A stretch of 64,000 nucleotides of DNA from Mimachlamys varia (taxonomy: Eukaryota > Mollusca > Bivalvia > Pectinida > Pectinidae), in assembly GCA_947623455.1 (NCBI GenBank), contig OX392535.1, positions 40,076,688 through 40,140,687 on the forward strand. The letters run 5' to 3'. Both the position numbers and the translations under genes were made by a program. Below are positions 33,387 through 44,700 of the stretch, piece after piece; the stretch's first letter is position 1, and the number at the start of each line of letters is the position of its first letter. Below the pieces are notes generated by a model that saw only the letters and a program-made list of their open reading frames with translations, was not told the DNA's origin and searched no databases.

Positions 33387-34024
33387 TTAAAATGTCCCAG
33401 TAATCAATGTTTATTGCAAAGTAGACTCAATATGCTCCCAACATTCAAAACTCTGGCAAGGGTTGTCTCCCTTTAACTGCATGAGTTAGAGAGCAGACAA
33501 CTACATGTATATACAAGTGGCCCAATGGATAGAGACTGACTAAAGACCAATCCTTGAAGCGTAATCTGTATAAATAAAGCTTGGTTAATGGTTGAGTATC
33601 TCAACTGTTTTCAAGTTCAACTAAGAAATAAGGTCCCTAGGGGTGTGGCCAGACCCTGACATCAATGTGTATATCATGACTGATCGTGTTCACCTCTTTA
33701 TACCTAGACATGCTACCAGCCACAAAGTTTCTCTTCTTTATTTTACTCCTAGCTTATCTTTCCTCACTTAAGAATCAGACATCCAAGTGATCAAAATTAT
33801 TTGACTATTTTTTTTCAATATCTGTATACTATTCTAGAGACGGGAGCTAGTCTACTTCAAACCCAACAATTGTATAATAAATCAATGTAGTTTTGGGGTA
33901 GGGATCTCAACCATTACCTCTCAGGAGTTGTTTCTGCAAGGGTAGGGCACACCCAGCAATAAATCATGTCATGAGTGTTTGTCTCTTTATGCCCTGAGCA
34001 ATTGTATATATTGTTATAGGGTAG

Positions 34025-34542
34025 GGATCCGACCAAATCCAAGTAAAAAATATTTATGGCCCCACCTCTTAGCCCCCTGGGGGATTGGAGGGGTTGGGGG
34101 AGGATGGTGGTTGGGGGAGGATGGTGGTGGTGGTTATCCCCTCAATCTATAATTTTTAATCCCTTATACCTTCCATGAATATTTCCATATCCAGTGCATA
34201 GTTCTAAAGAAAAAGTTGTTAATAACAGCAATATTGTCAAATTAATACACCCCCTTTTGACTCGGCAAAAATACCTAGGGATGCTACCAGTGAAACATGG
34301 TTGGTATCCATTGCTTGGTTTCAGATTAGAAGATGCTTAAACCATTATAGCTAAATAATCCTGCAGTACCGACCTTCGGCCCCTGGGGGAGGGGGATCAG
34401 TCCATTAGTACAATCCCGAGCACCTGGTGATGCTTCCTGTCAAATTAGATTGATTTCCAATCCGTGGTTATGGAGAAGAAGTCGCTTAAAAATTGTTGAC
34501 GGATGGACGACAGACGCTATGGTATGGCATAAGCTCACCAGA
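34025..34542 (-). mobile_element. Truncated antisense copy of the hairpin-ended family (A type)
   Basis: Read on the minus strand it begins with a GAGCTTATGCCATACC-like left end and runs into two units of the copy A core (complement of AATCCGTGGTTATGGAGAAG is present). The right end is missing and the tail is interrupted by G-rich sequence. Confidence 0.65.
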
Positions 34543-34684
34543 TGAATTTGTTTACATAAGAGTCCCAATTGGTTTGAATCTACAGTACTTGGTAATGTTT
34601 TACCTGGCCTCAAACGTCATATTGGATACTCACTGGTCATTTAGATACTCAGGTGTTGCCTTCAATAATCAGGGGTCATTTTAG

Positions 34685-36040
34685 ATAGTCTGTGGTCATT
34701 TTATATACTCATGGATGACTTTGGATACTCATGGGTGACTCTTGATACTCATGGGTGACTCTTGATACTCATGGGTGACTTTGGATACTCATGGGTGACT
34801 CTTGATACTCATTGGTGACTTTGGATACTCATGGGTGACTTGATACTCATGGGTGACTTTGGATACTCAGGAGGGACTTTGGAGACATTGGATACTCATG
34901 GGTGACTTTGGATACTCATGGGTGACTCTTGATACTCATGGGTGACTTTGGATACTCATGGGTGACTTTGGATACTCATGGGTGACTTTGGATACTCATG
35001 GGTGACTTTGGATACTCATGGGTGACTTTGGATACTCATGGGTGACTCTTGATACTCATGGGTGACTTTGGATACCCATGGGTGACTTTGGATACTCATG
35101 GGTGACTTTGGATACTCATGGGTGACTCTTGATACTCATGGGTGACTTTGGATACTCATGGGTGACTCTTGATACCCATGGGTGACTTTGGATACTCATG
35201 GGTGACTTTGGATACTCATGGGTGACTTTGGATACTCATGGGTGACTCTTGATACTCATGGGTGACTTTGGATACTCATGGGTGAATCTTGATACTCAGG
35301 AGTGACTTTGGATAATCATGGGTGACTCTTGATACTCATGGGTGACTTTGGATACTCATGGGTGACTTTGGATACTCATGGGTAACTCTTGATACTCATG
35401 GGTGACTTTGGATACTCATGGGTGACTTTGGATACTCATGGGTGACTCTTGATACTCATGGGTGACTTTGGATACTCATGGGTGACTTTGGATACTCAGG
35501 AGGGACTTTGGATACTCATGGGTGACTCTTGATACTCATGGGTGACTTTGGATACTCATGGGTGACTTTGGATACTCATGGGTGACTTTGGATACTCATG
35601 GGTGACTCTTGATACTCATGGGTGACTTGATACTCAGGAGTGACTTTGGATACTCATGGGTGACTTTGGATACTCATGGGTGACTTTGGATACTCATGGG
35701 TGACTCTTGATACTCATGGGTGACTCTTGATACTCAGTGGTGACTTTTAAGACTCTGGGGTGACTCTTTATACTCATGGGTGACTTTGGATACTCATGGG
35801 CGACTTTTGATACTCATGGGTGACTCTTGATACTCAGTGGTGACTTTGGATACTCATGGGCGTTTTTTTATACTCAGGGGTGACTTTGGATACTCTGGGG
35901 TGACTTTGGATACTCAGGGATGACTTTGTATACTCAGGGGTGACTTTGGATACTCTGGGGTGACTTTGGATACTCTGGGGTGACTTTGTATACTCAGGGG
36001 TGACTTTGTATACTCAGGGGTGACTTTGGATACTCTGGAG
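34685..36040. repeat. 20-bp minisatellite, ~67 units
   Basis: Unit TGACTTTGGATACTCATGGG, with a common variant TGACTCTTGATACTCATGGG. The two variants alternate irregularly. Degenerate units occur at both edges (TACTCTGGGG, TACTCAGGGG). Confidence 0.95.
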
Positions 36041-36359
36041 TCACCTTTGTTACGCCAGCGATTACATTAACCAACATTATGACTTGGACATATATGTGCT
36101 GACAAAATTGAAGACTCATTGCCATGTGTGCCACCTAAATGTGGATAAGACCAGAAGACTATTTTGATCCTTCGATGGACAAAGCATAAAAGAATCTAGA
36201 GATTACATAAGGTTAAACTGACTGGATTGGGATTTGAATGTCACCCCAGTTATTGGCAACTTTCTGGTTGTTTGACCCGAAAATTAATCAAACAGCTTCT
36301 CCTGTGTCATCAATTTTGCTTTGACATAAAAGAGCACAAGTGAGCATACCTAAGGACCT

Positions 36360-36533
36360 GGCCCCGGTTTCATCATCGTTCCTTAACTTGAGGAAATTCC
36401 TTAACTTAAAAATCTCCATAGGAAAGCATTACAGAATTTAAGGGGAAAATCCTTAGTTAAGGAACTTTCCTTAAATTCTGTGATGCTTTCCTATGGAGAT
36501 TTTTAAGTTAAGGAACTTTGATGAAACTGAGGC
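36360..36533. mobile_element. 174-bp foldback element
   Basis: An almost complete palindrome. CTTAAAAATCTCCATAGGAA on the left pairs with TTCCTATGGAGATTTTTAAG on the right, and GGTTTCATCA near the left edge pairs with TGATGAAACT near the right. It would form a long hairpin if transcribed. Confidence 0.8.
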
Positions 36534-36680
36534 CTGGCTCTAAGCTTTATGAAAGATAACTCACTGAAAACCAGTTTGTGAAGAACACATGTTTTAGTAT
36601 TCACTTTATTGACATCTGTTGAAATATTAACAGTTACTTGACACGTAAAATGTTGTAGGATGATACAGGATTACGCTCTA

Positions 36681-36802
36681 CAACAGAAGTATTAAAATAT
36701 ATATAGCTATTGACTAAAAGAGTCGACAACATTTTACCTTATTACTAACTTTCAGAAGTCAAATTTCCAGCCTCCCGCACTTCGCACATCCTCAATAACA
36801 CT
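36681..36802 (-). repeat. 122-bp perfect inverted duplication, right arm
   Basis: Exact complement of 33149-33270. Here the sequence lies outside any intact TTAA MITE. It is followed directly (36830-37110) by an inverted, diverged relative of 31780-31930 that shares GCTAGGCTGAT and ATATTCCAGGGGT. Confidence 0.93.
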
Positions 36803-39094
36803 CGTATATACTCTCTTTACCCCTGGAATATGTCCTAGCTAAACTGAAGGCACGCTCAGATTAAGCAAAACTGACAAATCGCTAGGCTGATGTCTGTCTT
36901 TTGAAGATTACAAAGGAGCCGCAACTGTCTTTAAAGCTTTTTTTTTTTATTTTTTACCGTTATGTGACCAAGAGATTCTTTTGATGTTCATCAAATGGTT
37001 GAACCAGTCTTCTTGCCTCATCAACAAGGTGGCACACAGAGAGCCTTTAGTTTTGCCAAGATATATTCCAGGGGTGGAGAGAGCATAGGTGAGCATAACT
37101 TTCTGAATATCGGAGATGCCCTTCACAAGAAACTGTAGATGTTTTTAGATGGACATATGTCCTTCTTTGTCCAATTGGAGACTGTTGACTTTTATACACC
37201 AAGCTAAATGACCATACAAACAGTATTTACCAAAGTTGGCTTGACCTGGCAACTGAACTACATTCACCCTGATATTCAAAAGAGTTCAGACCATCATCAT
37301 TTAAAACCAGCAACATTATACAGTTCCAGACTATGCCCATTAAGCCAAAATGAATTTGAATCTGAGAAATCAGTTGTTTGATAATGCAATATGATAATAT
37401 TTTCGACAAACTATGATGATTTAATAACATTGACTACTCCATCTATTTCAAGATTCTATATTTGTCTTGTAAATAAAAACAAATCTCTGGTATATAATAA
37501 ATTCAGCAGTATAAAAATTTGAGCACACATATTTAAAATGAAATTTTGATTCTCTTTTGAAACTCTTTTAGAAATTGTTCATAATAATATATAGTGTGTA
37601 CAATTTATAAATGTAAACCTCAGTCACATTTTTGTTGTAACATGTACAAATACATGTATTTATGATATACCTATATAGTCACTATCTTCAAATACTGGTT
37701 TTTTTCGTAAAGGAGATCGAGTTACTTACGTCAATACCATTTTGACATTATTAGTTTGATAAGAAAACAACTTTTTCAGCCTACAGTTTCTCACATACCT
37801 ATTTAAGTAAATTTTCTAGCAAGATAATGATGTCACAATGGAGATGATGTAGACAGACCACAAAGGGTAACTTGTGTCTATGATGCTGATTTAAACCCTT
37901 ATTTTTAAACTCATAAAGTAAATTTATGACATTACACATATTTTGATCATCAAAATCCTTCTTATTATAATACTCAAAAGGCCTTGTGGACAGAAGCAAT
38001 ACAGTGTTTACTAACAAAAATATAAGCTTAGCAAATTTATACAATTCAACTCTTAACTACATATACTATAGTAATGCATTGTTTGACATACATAAAACAC
38101 ATTTAGGCCTAAAGCAAAACCTTAATTTTTCCCAATAAAACACATTTAGGCCTAAAGCAAAACCTTAATTTTTCCCAATGTATAAAAGAAATACTGCATC
38201 TAACCTATAATAGCCCGAGGGTTATCCTACACATGGTTCATACCCATTTTTCCAACCAAAATTTAAGCACTTTTCAAAATATTTTTCTCAATTTTCAAGG
38301 TGCTTTTTTTTCAAACTTGCAGGGAATAGGGGATTAATCTACGATTTTAATCTTTTAAAATTTTCTCGTGATGTTTTTCATTTTTCTTTAATATAAATCT
38401 GAAAAAAATGCATGTTCACAACTAGTAAGTATGAATTCAAGCACTTTTCAAGCATTTATGAGAAAACTCCACCACTTGTTCAGCACTGACCCCAATTCAA
38501 CCACTTTTCAAGACTTCTGTCTGAACCATGTTACGCCAAGGCGACCCAGTTGCAATCCCAAATATAAGACGTGGAAAGGTCCTGATCACCCTAAGCAGCC
38601 CATGCTTAACCACATGAATTTCCTCCCAGTACTTTAAAGTTCCCTTCCTTATTAAGACCATGCGTGATAACATCTGGGACAAAAATGGTTAATAAAAGTT
38701 AATATAACTTGTTTCAGAATTGTTGTAAAATAAATAAAGTTTACATTTTACACTGCCATATAAATATGCCCAGAGGCATTGACACACAATTTCATGAGAA
38801 CAAGGTGGGTGTAATTCAATTTTTTTTAAATATTTTTGTGTAAACGAAGTTAAATGGAATTACGGAATATGTCACCTTATGATGACTCCACATTTAATAC
38901 AGCTCCATGCTAACAAACGAGTCTATGACCTGTTTGAATGGTTATTCAACATGAAGTGATCACAGATATTTTATTCTTTTATGATAAAATTTGTATGTAC
39001 ATCTCTGTATTTTTGTTTTTGGAGTTATATTGCAGACAATTCCAAACAACTGATATAGAACAGATTGTTAAAAGTTTTATAACAGATATCTGTA

Positions 39095-39180
39095 ACTCAT
39101 TAACCCCTGAAGTTTTATAATGAACTATTCCAGCCTTTAAATTGGAAGAGTTCAAATGTGTTTTCAGGGGTGAAGGAGTT
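39095..39180. repeat. Short hairpin repeat, copy 1 of 4
   Basis: AACCCCTGAAGTTTTATAAT on the left; TTTTCAGGGGTGAAGGAGTT on the right. An internal hairpin pairs TTGGAAGAGTTCAAA with its near-complement. Other copies are at 50345-50425, 50450-50530 and 51822-51905. Confidence 0.65.
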
Positions 39181-39554
39181 GAACCTGCACTTTATTTCTG
39201 TATAGTGGATTATCTTACCTAAATAAGCTTCACTGCACACGAAACTTGATATTTAATAAACATAAATACATTTACATACATTGTATGTATACAATTTCTA
39301 GAAAATATACAATTTGGCTACATTGTAAACAAGATATAATTGACAAAAAAAAACTTCCCTCAAGTTTAAGTAATGCTGTCAACACTGTATGATAATAGGC
39401 GACTAAATACAATTTGTTTTGTTTCACACCAGAGTGGAAAAGCAAACTTGTAAAATTTTATTATGATGATTTAAAAGTCTATAATACTCTTAAAAAGTAA
39501 CAATTTCTTGTTAATTTGTCTATTAGGTGATATTATATATCAAAAGCATTTTAA

Positions 39555-39900
39555 AGGCCCAATATATATGTAACTTTCGGCAAAAATTTAAGTGAAAATC
39601 AAGCCTAATAACTTATTATATTTATAGATTTCGTTAAGATTAGCTGATATCAGCATTATTCTTCTTACATGGGTATCGGTACAGCAGCAGTTGAAACTCG
39701 ATATTTGTAAACATGCATCAATTCTGATCTGCCGTTTAACTTTGATTTGTTGTTTTAGTGGTCCACACCGAAATTATTTTGAATTCTTTTGAATTTTCAG
39801 TCAAGAGTTTCTTGGTAGTTACCGCTCAGGTTTACTTCGCTTCAGCCTTATTTTTTCATGGTTATCAACTGCATTTTTGTCAAAATTTGTTAGAATCACG
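39555..39900. mobile_element. Truncated TTAA MITE copy
   Basis: TTAA then AGGCCCAATATATATGTAAC, following the 32884 element through GTACAGCAGCAGTTGAAACT and CATGGTTATCAACTG. The right terminus is lost. Confidence 0.75.
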
Positions 39901-40794
39901 AAACAAAACCCAACAAAATGAAATTAATCAAGCAGTATCCCTTTGTGCTTTGGCCAAAAGACCTAAGTTTGATTAAAAAGATCCTTTATAATTTAACCTC
40001 TTCAAAATGTTAAATAAAATCAGGGATCTCAAAAATAAATTCAAAAGTCGGTCAATTACAATGCATAATTGCATATTATATACATTTTGTATTCACGCTT
40101 TTTTTTATTTTAATATATTGCACTTAAATATCTAACAAAATTCAATCATCTAACATATGTTTAAATCTTGGGCCAATATGAGTTTTAAAATTGAAGATTG
40201 TAATTTACAGCATATGATTATTAAAACTTTTAATCTGCTTAAAAAACATAATACTATATTGTGTTAATATTCCTTCATGTAAAATTACAAAAGTCTACAT
40301 TTGAATGAATTTGGAAAGGAAAGAAATAAATAAGAATTAATGAAAAAATCACACCCTCATACTGTGTTTGGCATTTAAAAGTATTTTTATCAAATGTATT
40401 TGCACATTTGGCTTTTTGTACCTTTATCAGTACAACAAAAAGTTTACACAACAAAGGGAGATAATCTATCATTTACAAAAACAGTTACACAAGCGGCCGA
40501 CTGCATGCACTTATCTGCGTTTGTCACTATATGTTACACATATATCTAGAAGCGATATTTTTGGCCCCACAGACACTTTCAGTGACCTGCTTAATATTAC
40601 ATCTTGGCCAAAATAAGATCAATTCTTTATTTCCTGTGCTGCATAAAACTTTATCATCTATCCCATACACCACTAGACTATGTCTAGTCCATATTGTCCA
40701 TGAAGTAATTTATCTTATTTGACCATTTCTTGCGACTGCGTTGGCCAAGTGGCCAACGATTTGATATTCTGCTACCACTACAGTAAATATATAG

Positions 40795-41030
40795 CCCTCC
40801 TCCTCTGGGTCACAGTGACCTAGTGATCAAGGTGCAAATGTCTGACAGTCTGCTACCACTAGCCCTCTACCTCTAGGTCACACATTTGAGGACTAAGTGG
40901 AGCAGTAGCCATTGGTCAGTAGTTTTTTCTCTGGGAACTGATAACTGGCTTGTCTCCAGCATCAGAACCGGGCACATCCTTATATCCCTAGCTGTTCGTC
41001 GGATGAAGAGCAACCAAACCAAACCATTTA
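40795..41030 (+). repeat. SINE-like interspersed repeat
   Basis: Starts CCCTCCTCCTCTGGGTCACA and ends CGGATGAAGAGCAACCAAAC, an A/C-rich terminus common in molluscan SINEs. It contains the palindrome GGTCACAGTGACC at 40808-40820. Confidence 0.45.
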
Positions 41031-41602
41031 CTTGTTAAAAGATAACCAACAGCCTTAACAGTTATAACTCTGTATGCTCTTGCCCAAGAACTGTAATTAT
41101 GGTAAACGCCATTTCAGAATATTTCCCTGCTTTGATCTTATTCTTTAAATTGTTAAAAAAAATAACCTAGTGGGCTTTCAATTGCAGCTTGATATACGTT
41201 CGTTCAAGACATAATATACTCAGTCTTTAAACTCCTTGCTCTGTTGTTGATGGCATTGATTTACACGTTAAAAATGTGTTTCGCTTAATTGCATCGATTG
41301 TGAATGTTTATACTGAATACACTGTATACTGTATAGTGTAACCCAACAAAGCTTATACATCTTCGAGACTCAATACTTACTGGATGCCGGAGGATCCATA
41401 AGTTTTGCTACGTCAAGTTTATATTAGCACAGGAAATAAAGAAATTTCAATGAATGGCCTAAAACCGACTATAAGTATGTACTATCATAAACTGATTTTG
41501 ACCAGTCGTGTACATCTGTCTGGATTAACACACAACATGAGGATTAAGTCTATAAATAGGTTATCACATTTCCCTCGCCTGCTGCTTGGATCCACCTTAT
41601 CT

Positions 41603-41765
41603 TTAATCCTGCTCATATAGCTCTCCGTTTTCCTTGAGTGTGTCGCGCAGCTGAGTGAAAAACTCGATCATGGAGCCTGGAATTGCGGCATCCTTCAGCT
41701 TGACGGGGACCATTCCTTTGATCTCCGGCTGAATGAGGCTTATAAGTTTACACTTGTTCGGCTCA
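41603..41765 (-). CDS. STARD5: STARD5-like terminal coding exon
   Basis: It reads EPNKCKLISLIQPEIKGMVP and PGSMIEFFTQLRDTLKENG, ending GELYEQD and a stop at 41603-41605. This is the C-terminal amphipathic helix that lids the START cavity. Minus-strand acceptor ctttgtag. No confident polyadenylation signal was assigned downstream (lower coordinates). Confidence 0.88.
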
Positions 41766-44700
41766 CTACAAAGGGAGATAATTAAGTTACGATTAAACAA
41801 AATATTTAGGAAACAAAATAGCTGTTTCTTTATAATAAATGAACACTTGTAGATATATATTTAATTTGACAACAGTGTTTTAAATGGATATCAACAGGTA
41901 TCACTTAATATGTATTTAAAAATTGGTGTAAAAAAAATTCCTTTCGTAACAATACTTTCTTTTATGACTCACAGACATAAAAAAAATTATTGAAATAAAC
42001 AAAAATCTTATCTAACCTAGTGCTGTAAATATTGTTTGTAATATTGGTAGGGGGTCTAATTTTGCAACAATTATGGTCACCAAAGATGGTGCACAACTAA
42101 ACACCCAGCAAATATCAATATATGTTGTAAAAGCAGGTATAATATATCTGAACATATATTTACAGACACAAAAGGTAATCTAATGACAAAACTTGATTTT
42201 TTTTTTAAGAATATCTATTGCATTTTAATTCTTTTTCACAACACACAAGTAAAAATATATTTAATCCAATCACCAAATCATGTTAGTACTATCATAAGTA
42301 TTAGCTTGAAATTTGTATCCAGCTATGGTATGTGGAATTCAATCCCCATATAAAACTTATAAACTACGCAAAATTAGATAATGATATAGAAATATGATTA
42401 ATTCAAAATGTTTATAAAATTGAACTAGCTGATAAGGATCTATGATACATTAAATAAACAAATTCTTGTAGAAACAATATTTCAAAAAGCTAACAGAAAA
42501 TGAATCAAATATTGTAGGCTATGAATTGCAGGTTTCATATCTACGAAGTCTTACGATATTTTTCATAAATCTATGTAATATATTCAGGGGACCAGTTTAT
42601 TTATAAGAATGGTTCCTCGAATAGTAATGTAAAGGTGCTACACGTAAATCTAGGGGAAGCTTGAATATGTGTACACATGCAGTCCCGATAGTCAAGTGGT
42701 GGGACGCAGGAGTGGTAGGATGCCGGTCTTGTGACCAAAGGGTCGTGGGTTCAAGTCACACCAAGGCTCAATGTTGTATCTTAAAGATAAAGATGATTTA
42801 CTCAGATTGTTCTAGTCTACCTAGCTGTAAATAAATATGTGTTTGGGCAGTGCTAGAAATTGTAGAATGCTCATTGCGAGTGCCAAAATGGCAGCACAGG
42901 TTGTAAATGTTCTTTACGGAGTTGAGAACAATATTGTTTGGTTGCTTAAAGGCCCTATAACCACAGATAATAATTTGTGAACCGCTTTGAGACAAATAAC
43001 AAGCTGCTATAGGTTGTGATAAGAGTGGTATATAAGAACCTCAAAATTATTATCAATATTTAAATGTGAACAAGATACAATGCTAGATCAGGGTCTAGTG
43101 AATACCGGGGTACATCCGAGCGTCAAAAGGTGTAAAACTAATAGTTCAGTAATTTTTATTCGGTGGATTCATCAAGATACTATGCAACAATAATGCATGA
43201 CCAAAACAGTTTGAAATCATGTACCTGTTCCTTAAGCAAGTATAAATGTCAACGAATGAAAACCACAAAATTTTTTGTAAACAGTAGCTCTGTTTTAAAG
43301 TGAAAGGAACTGTTTTGACATTTTCACCAAGTGTGGTCGGAGATTTCAGTCTGACATTTCAGCTTGATTACAAGCCATTCAGCTAACCTCGACCTTGAGT
43401 TTTTAATCTTACCTAATACACAAACCTGAGCTCGGTTGATAGTTTAGATACTGTGTGTACAGTCACTCTTATAACCCCACTCAGCTTGTCACAACATGTG
43501 CAAACTCCGATGGGTTGAAGTTCTTTCACTATATGTACACAAAATATTTATTTGCATGCTTTAAAAAAAATGTAGGAATTTGTTTCTTATTGGCAATCTC
43601 TAGCCAGATTCTCCAGTAAATTAAATGCCAGAAAACACTTATAAAATGTATTAATTAAATACATGTGCTAACAAAATACCAACTACATAACACAATTCAA
43701 TCCATGATGGCCTCAAATACCCCCCTGGATTTCAGCAATCTAAAATTGATGGAAATTTTTTTTTGAAGAATATTACCACCTCTCAAATGACGATCTTAAG
43801 AAGTTTTCACCTGCCCTTTGGAAGGAAGTTACCTAAGTACATGTACTGTATTCGCCATTTAAACGCCCCTTCCCTCACTTCCCCCCTAAAAAACCTAACA
43901 TTTTTGTCCAGATATAAGTTTGTTATCTTTTTAAGCGCCCCCTTCCGAACCAATTTTCAGACGCCCTGGGCACTATTTTCGGCAAAAAACAGTCATTTGT
44001 TTTCTGGGCCTTCAATAATATACTACTTTAACTATTTCAGGTATAGGATCAGCCAAAAAAAAAAACCAGAGGAAATGTGGTTGGGTAAGATATTTCACTG
44101 AAACGGTATTTTGACCCTGGGATAGGTTTAAATTCTCTTTCAGTGGCCTGGCTACAGCATTTTTCCACTCCTATTTGTTACACAATCAAGGATGGAACAT
44201 ATTACATTACATGCCTCACATCCAAGGCAGAGGAGCAGAAATAATTCGGCACAGACCACAAGAATATACTGCTGATAAAACAGCATGCTTAAACAGCCTT
44301 AAGTGATGATCGAAATAGAAGCCCCACATGGCCCACATTTTGACAGCATGCCCCATTGCTAACAAACACTATTGGTTTCCTCACAGTATTACTTCCCAAG
44401 AGTAGGAAAATTCTCACACACAGCCCCCCCCCCCCCCCCCCCCACCTCCGACATAATATATGGGTTACATCTCTGTATGACCAGCACACAATTTCACTAG
44501 CAGTATATAATATATACTGTGCCGCCTAGGTGAATTTCAATCTTCAATTTAGTTGAAATGAAACGATGCAGTAATATCTTAAAGCTATTAGGTCTGATTT
44601 ATAGAGGTATCCAGATTACACAGGTTCATATTACATCTAAATGTGGGGTGTATACGTAAGGCCTTGAACTGAAGTTTTAAAATTTTACAGACCACAACGC

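Larger units (their letters stand above)
37110..41602. other. 3' flank of the STARD5-like gene, no further gene recognised
   Basis: AT-rich. Contains a 43-bp direct duplication (38101 and 38144, ATTTAGGCCTAAAGCAAAAC), a truncated TTAA MITE at 39555-39900, one short hairpin element at 39095-39180 and a SINE-like repeat at 40795-41030. No conserved coding block was found. Confidence 0.5.

Noticed and set aside
42681..42765. Functional tRNA gene
   Set aside because: It is continuous with a SINE body and tail found again at 47935-48290.
43763..44101. 112-codon + strand frame
   Set aside because: No family resemblance; composition like the surrounding intron.
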